A stretch of 15,503 nucleotides of DNA, taken from assembly GCA_013202335.1 (NCBI GenBank), contig JABMQR010000176.1:1-15503 (forward strand), in the 5' to 3' direction. The position numbers and the translations under genes are program-made. The stretch is from Bacteroidota bacterium. Its GTDB lineage: Bacteria > Spirochaetota > Spirochaetia > JABMQR01. This document shows, piece after piece, positions 1-7,999 of the stretch; the stretch's first letter is position 1, and each line of letters begins with the position of its first letter. Below the pieces are notes generated by a model. It worked only from the letters and a program-made list of their open reading frames with translations. It ran no database searches and was not told the DNA's origin.

Positions 1-129
1 ATCGGCTAACACCCTCAAAGGCGCTGCAGTTCTGGCTGTTGATTCCTTCTACCACGTCCTTTCTGTAAATACATGAAGATTGGAGCACTGCGATGAAGGA
101 TTTTCGTCTACCAGCGCCCTCCTAATCAC

Positions 130-1137
130 CTAGTGTACACCCAGAGCCAAATCACTCTCTTTCAGCTGTTCAATGATTTTTATTTTCTGAGGACATTTCG
201 TCTCACATATTCCGCATTCAGTACAGGCGTCAGCACGCTTTCCTTTAACCCACGGATTTGTTCCGATTTCGGCATATCCTTTTTTTGCATAATCTACAAG
301 ATTATAGACCTTGTTGTAATTCATCATTCTGAAAATATGGGGGATATTTACTTCGGAAGGACAGGGCATACAGTATTCGCAGCCGGTACAGTAGAGCTGT
401 GCAAGTTTTTCGTTCTCTTCCATCACCTCATTAATGGCTGCCCGCTCTGTCCCCGTCAATTCGTCTCTTTTTTCAGAAACAGAAGCATTTTCCAGGAGCA
501 TATCTATGTTTTCCATGCCTGAAAGTGCACAATCTATCTTCGGATTTGCAAATACAAACCGCAGAGCAAGTTCAGCATTGCTCTTTACCTGGATATCGAG
601 CGATTGCGTAAGTTCTGCAGGAAGTCCGACAACCCGGCCTCCGCCAAGGGGACCCATTACCACAATACCAACCCCTTTTTCAGCCGCATAGGCCATTGCC
701 TCTTCGTTTTTCCTGTCGATTACATTGTACTGACAAAGGAGGGATTCAAATAATCCAAGGTCGATGAGTTTACGCATATTTTCAGGTTCATCATGAAATG
801 AGAAGGCCATATGCTTAAACAGCCCCTCATCTTTTGCCTGTTGAGCATCTTTTATCCAGCCTGAAGCCTTATCGATATTCAGAAAACTCTCATACCCGAT
901 ACCGTGAAAATGGTATACATCCAGACAATCCATATCGAGCCGTGTCAGCTGTTCTTCGAGTATTCGTCTATAATCTCCCGGCTTTTTAACAAGAGAACTG
1001 GGGCTTTTACTGGACAGATATACATTATTCCTAAAGCTTTTCACAGCTTTGCCAAGGGCTATTTCACTTAATCCATCATTATAAAAGTAGGCGGAATCAA
1101 AATAATTAACACCCAGTTCGTAGGCTTTCGCGAGCAT
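130..1137 (-). pseudogene. Aldo/keto reductase with C-terminal 4Fe-4S ferredoxin domain, N-terminally truncated
   Basis: NAD(P)H-dependent aldo/keto reductase of the group that carries a bacterial-ferredoxin tail. Numbered from the first ATG, the AKR tetrad is visible as D14, Y19 (in FDSAYFY), K44 (SSKSP) and H78 (YHFH). The C-terminus holds one cysteine cluster in CTGCEYCMPCP and a second in CTECGICETKCPQ, typical of iron-sulfur AKRs. Family members normally begin with about 30-40 further residues forming the first beta strand (a GKTGLxVSxLGFG-like stretch). That part is absent: upstream of the ATG the frame continues for only five plausible codons (ITTDE) before a TGA at 1153-1155, where an unrelated gene remnant begins. 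No convincing ribosome binding site precedes the ATG. I therefore read it as a 5'-truncated, probably inactive gene. The substrate cannot be inferred. Family assignment is firm; loss of function is inferred from the missing barrel start. Confidence 0.8.
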
Positions 1138-1153
1138 TTCATCAGTAGTAATT

Positions 1154-1499
1154 CAAGATCTCCCGATACTCTTTGCCGGGAAAATTCATGCACTATTATG
1201 CAGAACCTACACCAAGAAGGGGTAAAGACTGGTATGATTTTCTTTGGTATATCAGTAGAAGAATAGATATCAACTACTCTTACCTTTCAACAGCATTGAA
1301 TCAAGCAGATCCTTGGAAAGGATAAAATATTCAGGTAGACCAATCTTGGTGTAAGAACCAGCTCAGCCAATCTATTACATCACTGAATTGGCTCTCTGCT
1401 GCCAATGATGTACGTAGATTCGTCCGGGATGCCGAACAGCCGTCTCTGGATCTTTGAAGTAAAGACCTCTTTCTGGCACAGATGGAAAAAATCAGATAG
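1154..1499 (+). pseudogene. Remnant of AbiEii/AbiGii-type nucleotidyltransferase toxin gene
   Basis: This is the decayed C-terminal part of a nucleotidyltransferase of the AbiEii/AbiGii toxin family, the toxin half of abortive-infection type IV toxin-antitoxin pairs. Frame one (1154-1222) reads DLPILFAGKIHALLCR, matching the family's conserved LFAGKxHALLxR stretch. It then runs into TAA at 1223. Shifting frame inside the GGGG run at 1219-1222 restores GKDWYDFLWYISRR, the equally typical KGRDWYDFxWY motif, so one extra G explains the break. The second frame continues to 1499 with a TAA at 1323 and a TGA at 1455, where the family usually has Trp (LDLWSKDLF-like). The N-terminal catalytic nucleotidyltransferase portion is missing altogether, as is any AbiEi antitoxin. 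With a truncated 5' end, one frameshift and two nonsense codons, it cannot make a functional toxin. The identification rests on remembered family motifs. Confidence 0.75.
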
Positions 1500-1506
1500 C
1501 AGTAAT
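1490..1506. repeat. 17-bp direct repeat, left copy
   Basis: AATCAGATAGCAGTAAT occurs here and again at 12148-12164 in the same orientation, an exact 17-bp match. The left copy lies at the very end of the AbiEii remnant. The match does not extend into either flank. Chance is unlikely but not excluded for a window of this size. Confidence 0.4.
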
Positions 1507-1564
1507 TATAGCCTTGAATAATACTGCAATAGTAGTTATCAGTGTTGTTAATGGCCTTGTCTCT

Positions 1565-2347
1565 TTATGAGGCAACAATAACTTTTATCCCACGATTACG
1601 GAACTTCTGAATTTGTTCCTCTGGGCAGCCGCTATCAGTAATAAGAATATCAATATCATCAATGGGGGTTGAAACAAAATTCGAAATCCGACCTATTTTG
1701 GTATGATCGGCCAGAACAACCACCAGTCCATTTGTGTTATTGATCATGGCTTGATTAATACTGCACTCCTGCTGAACAGTAGTAGTTAATCCCTTTTCAA
1801 TAGATATACCATTGGTTCCTAAAAATGTTTTGTTACTATTAATATTTTCTATTGCCTCAAGGGTCATGATGCCGATTAATGAACGGGATTGTTCACGATA
1901 TTCGCCTCCGAGAAGCATAAGCTCTACTTCCGGCCATTTCTGACAAGTTACTGCCCACGCATTGTTTGTAAAAACTTTTAACCTTTTATCTTTAAGAGCA
2001 TTCATAAAAATCAGAGTAGTCGAACCGCTATTAAGAAAAATAATCTCATTATCATCAAGAAGTTCTAATGCTTTTATTGCAATAGCCTCTTTCTCCACAG
2101 TATTTATAACATCTTTTTCCAGAAAATTACGCTCAGGAAATCCATTTAGGGGAGCAGATATTAAGCGCGCCCCTCCGTGCCGTCTTTCCAGCAATCCTTT
2201 GTCGCTTAGGTAATCTAAATCTCTACGAATCGTTACTGCTGAAACTAACAGCATCTCACTTAATTCATCAACCCTTAGTGATCCTCTATTTTTGAGCATA
2301 TCAAGAAGGCGTTGATGACGTTTTGATGCAATACTACTAACTGACAT
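1565..2347 (-). CDS. DeoR/GlpR-family transcriptional regulator, probable repressor of the ascorbate locus
   Basis: A 260-residue regulator of the usual DeoR length. Residues 8-62 form the N-terminal winged helix-turn-helix, with the recognition helix in VSAVTIRRDLDYL (35-47) and the family hallmark RRHGGA (55-60). The rest is the DeoRC sugar-phosphate sensor domain, recognisable from FLNSGSTT, GTNGISIEKGLTT and VLADHTKIGR. Such proteins act as cytoplasmic repressors that release DNA when a phosphorylated pathway intermediate binds. The ATG is preceded by GGAG (2353-2356) at a 5-nt spacing. It is the last gene of the leftward unit, 66 nt behind the URO-D-family gene, and it may also have its own promoter in that gap. 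Its position makes it the obvious candidate to control the divergent region 7957-8216. It parallels E. coli UlaR, but orthology cannot be shown from sequence reading alone, so no symbol is given. Confidence 0.9.
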   Translation of the reverse strand: MSVSSIASKRHQRLLDMLKNRGSLRVDELSEMLLVSAVTIRRDLDYLSDKGLLERRHGGARLISAPLNGFPERNFLEKDVINTVEKEAIAIKALELLDDNEIIFLNSGSTTLIFMNALKDKRLKVFTNNAWAVTCQKWPEVELMLLGGEYREQSRSLIGIMTLEAIENINSNKTFLGTNGISIEKGLTTTVQQECSINQAMINNTNGLVVVLADHTKIGRISNFVSTPIDDIDILITDSGCPEEQIQKFRNRGIKVIVAS

Positions 2348-2379
2348 AACTTCTCCGGCTAGATAAATTTAAATGTAAA

Positions 2380-2411
2380 ATTATAGTATCAGAATTCATT
2401 CTCACACTCAA
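2380..2411 (-). promoter_or_regulatory. Possible internal promoter of the deoR-type regulator
   Basis: A perfect TATAAT is present on the minus strand (complement of 2380-2385), 32 nt before the regulator's ATG. The only -35-like hexamer, TTGAGT (complement of 2406-2411), is 20 nt away, longer than ideal. It could allow expression independent of the operon. Confidence 0.35.
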
Positions 2412-2413
2412 GA

Positions 2414-3556
2414 TTAATAGCCCCCAAACTCCAATGCTGCATCAAACATTGCAACAATGTTCTCTGCAGGAATATCTTTTTGCAGAATATGGACCTGACT
2501 AAAGACATACCCGCCGCCAGGGGCTAGAATATCTATTTGTCTCTTTACCTCATCCTTAACTTGTGCCGGAGATACGTTAGGCATGATGTTCTGCGTATCG
2601 ATCCCTCCTCCCCAAAAAGTCAGAACGTCTCCAAACTCTTTTTTCAGTTCAACCGGGTTAATTCCACTTACTGAATACTGAATAGGATTTAAACAATCTA
2701 TTCCTGCTTCTATTAAATCTGGAATAATTGGTTTTATTGCCCCATCAGAATGCATAATTATTTTAATTCTATTCTTAGATACTTCTTTTATTTTCTGAAA
2801 TAATTTTTTATGCCTTGGTAAAACTAGCGTTCTATACATTTCCGGGTCAATCAACATTGCATCTTGAGAACCGAGATCATCTCCTATGCGAACCAGCGTT
2901 AATTCAGGAATCTGATATATTGCCTGAGTCCACCAATCAATTTGGGCCTCTAACTGGCGATCCATAAGGTATGCTGCAGCCTGAGGATCCAAAGCCAGAA
3001 GCATATAAAAATTAACAGCACCACAAATATTGAAACCCGCATCAAAAATCTCAAGCCCTAACGGAAGATCTAAAATGGGGACCTTCCCAAGGGTAGAAAC
3101 AACTTTAACCTTTTTGTGCAAACCGACTATTCGTTTACTCAATGAGTAATCCGGCCAGGATGTATCCCGAATCATTTCTATTGTTGGCATTGAATCATAC
3201 AGTGGCTGGTGATGCTCATAATACAATCCATCATCCCTTTTTTTACACCATGTCACTCCCCATTCATCTTTATAACAGGTATGATTCTCATTTTCAAACC
3301 ATTTCAAGTCTGGCAATGGCGGAACAAGAGGACGAAAATCAGCATTAAATCGTTCGAAAACCAGTTCATTTATTACAGCAGTTCTTTGTCGATAACGTTC
3401 AATCTGTAAAGTGTCTTTTGGGATCCGGAGATATTCCGTGAGGTGTTTATACGCATCTATATGGATTCCAGTAATAAGATGCCCACCGAAGTCTATAGGA
3501 ATTCGATCGGGCTCCTGATGATTTAGTGTAATTGTTATACGCTCTTCTGATGTCAT
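2414..3556 (-). CDS. Uroporphyrinogen decarboxylase (URO-D)-family protein of unknown substrate
   Basis: A 380-residue member of the URO-D/methyltransferase superfamily (COG0407-like TIM barrel). It opens with the family's MTSEERITITLNHQEPDRIP, has GDDLGSQ at 225-231 and HSDGAIKPIIPDLIEAGIDCLNP from 269, and ends with GGGID (316-320) and GGGYVFSQVH (347-356). True HemE uses a different N-terminal arginine-rich signature, so haem synthesis is unlikely. The Cys zinc ligands expected in MtaA/CmuA-type corrinoid methyltransferases (HxC) are not seen: the equivalent spot reads H269-S-D-G. Genes like this recur in bacterial carbohydrate operons with no agreed function. It starts 6 nt after the second permease gene and is certainly cotranscribed, with its ribosome binding site inside the permease's 3' end. 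A role in handling the imported carbohydrate or a methylated or modified form of it is possible but speculative. Confidence 0.85.
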   Translation of the reverse strand: MTSEERITITLNHQEPDRIPIDFGGHLITGIHIDAYKHLTEYLRIPKDTLQIERYRQRTAVINELVFERFNADFRPLVPPLPDLKWFENENHTCYKDEWGVTWCKKRDDGLYYEHHQPLYDSMPTIEMIRDTSWPDYSLSKRIVGLHKKVKVVSTLGKVPILDLPLGLEIFDAGFNICGAVNFYMLLALDPQAAAYLMDRQLEAQIDWWTQAIYQIPELTLVRIGDDLGSQDAMLIDPEMYRTLVLPRHKKLFQKIKEVSKNRIKIIMHSDGAIKPIIPDLIEAGIDCLNPIQYSVSGINPVELKKEFGDVLTFWGGGIDTQNIMPNVSPAQVKDEVKRQIDILAPGGGYVFSQVHILQKDIPAENIVAMFDAALEFGGY

Positions 3557-3562
3557 TCTTTT

Positions 3563-4396
3563 TTAACCCTTCACGGCCCCGGCAGTCATTCCCATGATTA
3601 GGCGCTTAGCAGCGGTAAAGGTGAATATAAATGCTGGAATTGCAATAATTGTTGCAATAGCAGTTATTTTCCCCCACTCTGTACCTGTATCTGTAAGAAA
3701 TAACGAGACAGCAACAGGCATAGTTCGAGTATGTCGATTTGTAAGTACTAAGCTGAGGATATATTCATTCCATGCAATTCTAAAGGTAAATATTCCTGCA
3801 ACAGATAATCCCGGGGCAATAAGCGGAAGTATAATTTTAAAGAAAATTATCCAATCCGAACCCCCATCGATTTTAGCTGATTCATCTAATGAATACGGAA
3901 TTTCAGATATAAAAGTCTTCAAAACCCAAATATTAAATGGAAGATTCAAAGCTATATATACAAGCACCAATCCGACTCTGGTGTTAGCAAGACCAATGGA
4001 ATTCCAAATAACAAAAACCGGGATTACCAGTATAACTGGCGGGATCATCCGTAAAAGAAGCGTCAGTATAACAATCAGCCTCTTTCCTTTATATTTGAAT
4101 CGTGAAATTGAATATCCAGCCAGAGCACCAACAATCACACTAAAAAATGTGGTGGAAAGTGCTACGATGAGGCTGTTAACAAAATACCGACCAAAATTAT
4201 TACTCAATAAAACATTTTTGTAGTTTTCAAGAGTGGGTATAAAAATCCATTTAGGAGGTATTGAAAATGCTTCAACTTCATATTTAAGAGAAGTTGTAAT
4301 CATTTCATATATGGGAAACAAACAAATCAAGGAACCCAATAGAACAATTACAAACAATATTACTTTTTTAAGTTTTCGTCTTATTGCACTATTCAT
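3563..4396 (-). CDS. CUT1-family ABC sugar transporter inner-membrane permease (MalG/UgpE type)
   Basis: One of two membrane subunits of a carbohydrate ABC importer. The 277-residue protein has a first membrane segment at about 11-32 followed by SIPPKWIFIPTLENYKNVL, the usual MalG-type periplasmic stretch. About five further hydrophobic segments follow, and the cytoplasmic EAA loop DESAKIDGGSDWIIFFKIIL lies at 171-190 where the ATPase docks. The C-terminus LIMGMTAGAVKG is the typical ending of this subfamily. It follows the other permease gene by 7 nt and precedes the URO-D-family gene by 6 nt, so the three are one translational cluster. The substrate is inferred from context to be ascorbate or a related sugar acid or lactone. 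CUT1 membership alone would fit almost any oligosaccharide or polyol. Confidence 0.93.
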   Translation of the reverse strand: MNSAIRRKLKKVILFVIVLLGSLICLFPIYEMITTSLKYEVEAFSIPPKWIFIPTLENYKNVLLSNNFGRYFVNSLIVALSTTFFSVIVGALAGYSISRFKYKGKRLIVILTLLLRMIPPVILVIPVFVIWNSIGLANTRVGLVLVYIALNLPFNIWVLKTFISEIPYSLDESAKIDGGSDWIIFFKIILPLIAPGLSVAGIFTFRIAWNEYILSLVLTNRHTRTMPVAVSLFLTDTGTEWGKITAIATIIAIPAFIFTFTAAKRLIMGMTAGAVKG

Positions 4397-4403
4397 ACCA
4401 AAC

Positions 4404-5282
4404 CTACTTTTGATCTTCTTTCAGACTCTTACTAATAAAAATTATTGAGAGGAGTGTAATGATGAAAAGCAGTACCACAGCAATAGCGGATGCCTTTCCC
4501 AATCTCTGATCGGTAAAAGCTGTTTTGTAGAGATGAATAGATAGAATTTCCGTTGATACACCAGGCCCGCCATTTGTCATGATAAACATTACTACCAGAC
4601 CCCGAAAGGCATCTATTAATCGCAAAACTGCAGTAATCCCAATAACACCGGAAATCGAGGGCAATTTGATATGTACCAGATTTTGTAAGTAGTTAGCACC
4701 ATCGACCCTGCCTGCATCACTCAAATCCTGAGGGATTCCCTGCAAACCGGCTAATAAAAGAAGAAACACAAATGGAGTCCATTGCCAAATATCAGTAAGA
4801 ATTATTGATACAAGTGCCATTTGTGGATCTGAAAGCCACCCGACTGCAGGCAAGTGCAATAGATGTAAGAAATAGTTTATTTTCCCGTAAGAGGGGTTAT
4901 AGAGAAATTTCCAGATAACACCAACTACAACCGGAGCGATCATAACCGGGAGAATGAAAATAGTTCTGAAAAGGCGTAGTCCAGGAATTCCCCCCTCAAG
5001 AAGCAGAGCCAGTATCATCCCCATTAACAGCTCGAGAACAACTACACTTACAGTAAAAACCAAAGTGACACGAATACTGGTATAAAAATTTTCACTTTGA
5101 AAAATATCAGCAAAGTTTCTCAGCCCCACAAAGACAGGAGCATTTCTAATGTCTCTCAATGACCATTCAAAAAAACTTAACCGGATACTGGAAAAAACAG
5201 GAATGATCATGACCGCCAGTAGAATAACCAAGGCTGGAAGGATAAAAAAATACGGACTCTTATTTCTCATTTTACTAGACAA
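4404..5282 (-). CDS. CUT1-family ABC sugar transporter inner-membrane permease (MalF/UgpA type)
   Basis: The partner membrane subunit, 292 residues with the start chosen here. The frame is open further upstream to a TTG at 5357, but that leader has no family resemblance. I prefer TTG at 5280-5282 because GGAGG (complement of 5290-5294) sits 7 nt before it. An ATG four codons downstream (5270) is the alternative and gives MRNKSPYFFILPALV, the normal family beginning. The first membrane segment is at about residues 11-32, followed by SIRLSFFEWS and the FVGLRNFADIF motif of UgpA/MalF proteins. The EAA loop DAGRVDGANYLQNLVHIKLP starts near residue 189. It lies 144 nt downstream of the solute-binding-protein gene, and a terminator-like hairpin in that gap should keep permease levels below binding-protein levels. 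Confidence 0.92.
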   Translation of the reverse strand: MSSKMRNKSPYFFILPALVILLAVMIIPVFSSIRLSFFEWSLRDIRNAPVFVGLRNFADIFQSENFYTSIRVTLVFTVSVVVLELLMGMILALLLEGGIPGLRLFRTIFILPVMIAPVVVGVIWKFLYNPSYGKINYFLHLLHLPAVGWLSDPQMALVSIILTDIWQWTPFVFLLLLAGLQGIPQDLSDAGRVDGANYLQNLVHIKLPSISGVIGITAVLRLIDAFRGLVVMFIMTNGGPGVSTEILSIHLYKTAFTDQRLGKASAIAVVLLFIITLLSIIFISKSLKEDQK

Positions 5283-5296
5283 TGGAGGACCTCCAG

Positions 5297-5344
5297 AAAA
5301 AAGCCGTACCCAAAGACTCGTATAATACACTCCTTCGGATACGG
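5297..5344 (-). terminator. Terminator-like hairpin between binding-protein and permease genes (attenuator)
   Basis: In the minus-strand transcript CCGTATCC (5344-5337) can pair with GGGTACGG (5311-5304), with one G-U pair and a loop of about 25 nt. It is followed by C and six U residues (5302-5297). The U-run directly precedes the permease gene's ribosome binding site. Partial termination here would give more binding protein than permease, a common arrangement. Confidence 0.5.
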
Positions 5345-5426
5345 TATTGTGAAGCAATTATCGGAACAAAACTTCGAAAGGCTATTACTATTGCCTCATG
5401 TTCTTGGATTTTTGCAATTGCCTCAA

Positions 5427-6779
5427 TTACTTAATATATCCGGCACGAACCATAATACTACGAATTGGGTCAACGATACCATCCATGGCTTCCTGAGGCT
5501 GCTTTTCGCCGGTCAACACTTGGTTTACCGCTATTCCCATGATGTTATTTATTTCACCCCATTCAGGAATAATTGGTCTCCAATCAGGGTTTACATGAGG
5601 CAACTGATCAACAAGTACTTCAAACTCAGGATATTTTGCCTGTAATTCGGGATCTTGAACAGAAGACATTCTAAAAGGAGCTCCTCCATTATCAATCACC
5701 TTGCGCTCAACTTCCTTGCTGGTAATCCACTGCATAAACAAGAAGGCTGCTTCCGGATTTTTTGAGTTTGCAGGAATTGCAAGCCCAAATCCGCCGGATT
5801 CACTCAGCTGATTTTCCTGTTTTGGGTGCATTGCATAACCCAGTTTATCAGACACTTTTGATTCTTTAGGATCTCTTGCTTTTCCCGCAAATACACTGGC
5901 ATCCAGATACATAGCAGCATCACCCTGGAGGAATGCCTGAAATTCACCATCCTGTGCAAAACTGGTCATTCCAGGAGGACCATAGCTAAACATCTCAAGC
6001 ATCCACTCAAGGGTGGCAATTGATTCAGGAGAATTCATGACAGGTTCCCAGTTCTTATCGAAAACCTTTGCTTCAAATGGAGAAGCATGGAGCAAATAGG
6101 CTGCATTTGCCTGATGTCCAGCAGCTCCACGGCTAGTCATACCATAAACACCATCAACGTTATCATAGATGAACTTTGCTGCTTCTAGCACTTCATCATA
6201 GGTTTCAGGTACCTTTATATTATATGCATTAAAAATATCTTTTCGATAGATCAGAATGCTTGTTTCCGCTCCAAACGGTACGCCATACAATACTGCTCCC
6301 GGACCATTCATATAGAGTCTTTCTCCACCAGCAATACCGGTATTTTCAACGTATGCAGGCACAAGATCAGCAAAATCATAATCCGGATAAGCGAGATTTG
6401 GATTATCAAAGAATGGCTGTATTGGAGTCAGGAATCCAGCTGATGCATATTCTGATTTCCACATACATACCATGGAAATTAAGTCATAATCACCGGAAGA
6501 TTTGCTCATTTCCAAAACTTCTTTATCATGCATATTCATATACTGAAGCAGGTCTACTTCTACATCAATTCCCGTTAATTCCTCAAATTCTGGAATTAAC
6601 GGCATAAGAGCGTTGTAGGTAACATGATTGGGAAAACATGCGACAACAGATTGACCAGCAAACTGTTTCCAGTCAAAGCCGTCACTTGATACAGCCTTTT
6701 GACTCTCTTCCTGCTGACCACCAGCAAAAAGAGAAAACACTAAAAATGTCATGAGCAAAACAGCAACAATTTTTTTCAT
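5427..6779 (-). CDS. Extracellular solute-binding protein, family 1 (CUT1 ABC importer)
   Basis: Periplasmic ligand-binding subunit of the importer, 450 residues, the usual size for carbohydrate family 1 binding proteins. Residues 1-19 are a signal peptide (MKKIVAVLLMTFLVFSLFA) with probable signal-peptidase I cleavage before GGQQEES. There is no lipobox cysteine, so it should be soluble and not a lipoprotein. The mature part has the class's features: FPNHVTYNALMPLIPEFEEL, the hinge-region FGAETSILIYRKDIF, ETYDEVLEAAKFIY, and a C-terminal half with MQWITSKEVERKVIDNGGAPFR. The start has GGAGG (complement of 6785-6789) at a good spacing. It lies downstream of ulaG and upstream of both permeases, so its ligand should be the locus substrate. 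A family-1 protein more usually binds oligosaccharides, so an ascorbate specificity would be noteworthy. Confidence 0.93.
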   Translation of the reverse strand: MKKIVAVLLMTFLVFSLFAGGQQEESQKAVSSDGFDWKQFAGQSVVACFPNHVTYNALMPLIPEFEELTGIDVEVDLLQYMNMHDKEVLEMSKSSGDYDLISMVCMWKSEYASAGFLTPIQPFFDNPNLAYPDYDFADLVPAYVENTGIAGGERLYMNGPGAVLYGVPFGAETSILIYRKDIFNAYNIKVPETYDEVLEAAKFIYDNVDGVYGMTSRGAAGHQANAAYLLHASPFEAKVFDKNWEPVMNSPESIATLEWMLEMFSYGPPGMTSFAQDGEFQAFLQGDAAMYLDASVFAGKARDPKESKVSDKLGYAMHPKQENQLSESGGFGLAIPANSKNPEAAFLFMQWITSKEVERKVIDNGGAPFRMSSVQDPELQAKYPEFEVLVDQLPHVNPDWRPIIPEWGEINNIMGIAVNQVLTGEKQPQEAMDGIVDPIRSIMVRAGYIK

Positions 6780-6796
6780 AGAATCCTCCGTTTTTT

Positions 6797-6819
6797 CTCT
6801 GCAATTACAATTTGCAGAG
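6797..6819 (-). other. Perfect hairpin upstream of the binding-protein ribosome binding site
   Basis: CTCTGCAA and TTGCAGAG form an 8-bp perfect stem around a 7-nt loop. On the transcribed (minus) strand it is followed by AAAAAAC and then GGAGG, so it is not an intrinsic terminator. A 5' mRNA-stabilising or processing hairpin for the binding-protein message is the likeliest role. Confidence 0.45.
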
Positions 6820-6831
6820 TTTCTAAATATG

Positions 6832-6857
6832 ATTCAAAGGCTGGGCTCAGCCTGAAT
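6832..6857 (-). other. Hairpin just after ulaG
   Basis: AGGCTG/CAGCCT (6838-6853) forms a 6-bp stem with a 4-nt loop. Flanking ATTC/GAAT extends the pairing after a 2-nt bulge. It lies about 22 nt beyond the ulaG stop and lacks a strong U-run. It may act as an RNA 3'-end stabiliser or weak terminator that separates ulaG expression from the transporter genes. Confidence 0.4.
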
Positions 6858-6879
6858 TCACTTCTTTGAATCTGCAACG

Positions 6880-7944
6880 CTATAATAACGATTTGAAGGG
6901 TAAGTCAGGTTCAATTGCAAAAGCATCTTCAAATCCGCGGGGGTAATGGTATTCAAACTTTTCTTTATCATCAGGAAATATAAATTTACCGCCAACCTGT
7001 AGTATGTATGGCTTAAACTGATATTGTAAACGATCTTTCCTCATCTTCCAAAGTACTTTTATCTCCATTGGGTCTGCCTGAAAGTTTGTCCAGATATCAT
7101 GATGAAAGGGGATAACAACCTGTGTCCTAAGGCATTCTGCCATACGCAGTATATCTACAGAGGTCATTTTGTCTGTCATTCCTCGCGGATTTTCCCCAAA
7201 AGAGCCTAAGGCAACATCAATCTTATGGTCATTACCATGTTTTGCGTAATAATTTGAATAATGTGAATCACCACTATGGTAAATATTCCCACCAGGGGTT
7301 TTTAGCAAAAAATTCACCGCAAGCCGATCCATATCCTGCGGAATTTTATCTTTCAAAACAACTCCCCTGGGAGCAGTTACCAATTCTGTTCGATCAAATG
7401 AATCAAGGGCCAGGATTTCCACATCACCAACTTTAATAGAATCTCCCGGGCGGACCACACGACAGCGGTTTTCCGGGACCCCCCAACTTATCCAAAGATC
7501 AACACAAGCTTGCGGTCCTATAAAAGGAACATCAGAAGCGCAATTTTGAAGAACTGCAGCAGCTACATTCTCATCAATATGATCACCATGATCATGTGTT
7601 GCAAGTATGGCATGCACTTTTCTTATTGCAAACGGATCGATAACACACGGCACATTGCGTAAATTCGGTTGAATTTTTTTACAACCAATCATTCGCTGGT
7701 GTTGATGCTGATCTTTCATCCATGGATCTGATTGAGTCCGCTTTCCTGTTTTAGTCCACAAATCAATGCATATATTGGTATTTCCCTCAGTCTTCACCCA
7801 GATTCCGGTACAAGCAAGCCACCACATGGCAAATGTTCCGGGACTCACCTCTTCTGACTCAATTTCTTCATTAAGCCATGTTCCCCATTCTGGAAACGTA
7901 TTTAAAATCCATGACTCTCTTGTTATTTGATCAACCTTACTCAT
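6880..7944 (-). CDS. ulaG: L-ascorbate-6-phosphate lactonase
   Basis: Metallo-beta-lactamase-fold lactonase that hydrolyses L-ascorbate-6-phosphate to 3-keto-L-gulonate-6-phosphate in the cytoplasm. With the start chosen here the protein is 354 residues, the length I recall for E. coli UlaG, and it resembles it nearly end to end ([28 protein letters not shown], and the ending [10 protein letters not shown]). The metal-binding HxHxDH motif is intact as THDHGDH at about residues 116-122. An ATG four codons upstream (7956) keeps the frame open. I prefer 7944 because it matches the family beginning and has GGGAG (complement of 7950-7954) 5 nt before it. It is the first gene of the leftward operon. 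Its presence strongly implies a 6-phosphorylated lactone intermediate, which the locus must generate without a visible PTS. Confidence 0.95.
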   Translation of the reverse strand: MSKVDQITRESWILNTFPEWGTWLNEEIESEEVSPGTFAMWWLACTGIWVKTEGNTNICIDLWTKTGKRTQSDPWMKDQHQHQRMIGCKKIQPNLRNVPCVIDPFAIRKVHAILATHDHGDHIDENVAAAVLQNCASDVPFIGPQACVDLWISWGVPENRCRVVRPGDSIKVGDVEILALDSFDRTELVTAPRGVVLKDKIPQDMDRLAVNFLLKTPGGNIYHSGDSHYSNYYAKHGNDHKIDVALGSFGENPRGMTDKMTSVDILRMAECLRTQVVIPFHHDIWTNFQADPMEIKVLWKMRKDRLQYQFKPYILQVGGKFIFPDDKEKFEYHYPRGFEDAFAIEPDLPFKSLL

Positions 7945-7970
7945 ATGAACTCCCATCTAACTCTTCATCT

Positions 7971-7999
7971 ATTCTCCCACCGTTATGATCATTTGTCAA
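7971..7999 (-). promoter_or_regulatory. Promoter of the leftward ulaG-transporter-regulator operon
   Basis: On the minus strand a perfect -35 TTGACA (complement of 7994-7999) and a -10-like GAGAAT (complement of 7971-7976) are separated by exactly 17 nt. Transcription would begin about 20 nt before the ulaG ATG. One of the two candidate operator repeats overlaps the -35. Confidence 0.55.

Noticed and set aside
1..76. Short open frame at the window edge on the plus strand, ending in TGA at 74-76
   Set aside because: Only about 24 residues are visible, with no recognisable motif and no way to see its start. It could be the tail of a gene outside the window or chance.
1138..1564. Insertion sequence or transposase remnant in the gap before the DeoR gene
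   Set aside because: The translated pieces fit an AbiEii-type nucleotidyltransferase better than any transposase, and there are no terminal inverted repeats.
3594..4223. 209-codon open frame on the plus strand opposite the MalG-type permease
   Set aside because: It is antisense to a clear CUT1 permease, its translation resembles no family, and it is rich in residues expected from reading a hydrophobic gene backwards.
5283..5357. Upstream extension of the MalF-type permease to a TTG at 5357
   Set aside because: The added residues resemble no permease N-terminus and overlap the terminator-like hairpin. TTG at 5282 has a well-placed GGAGG.
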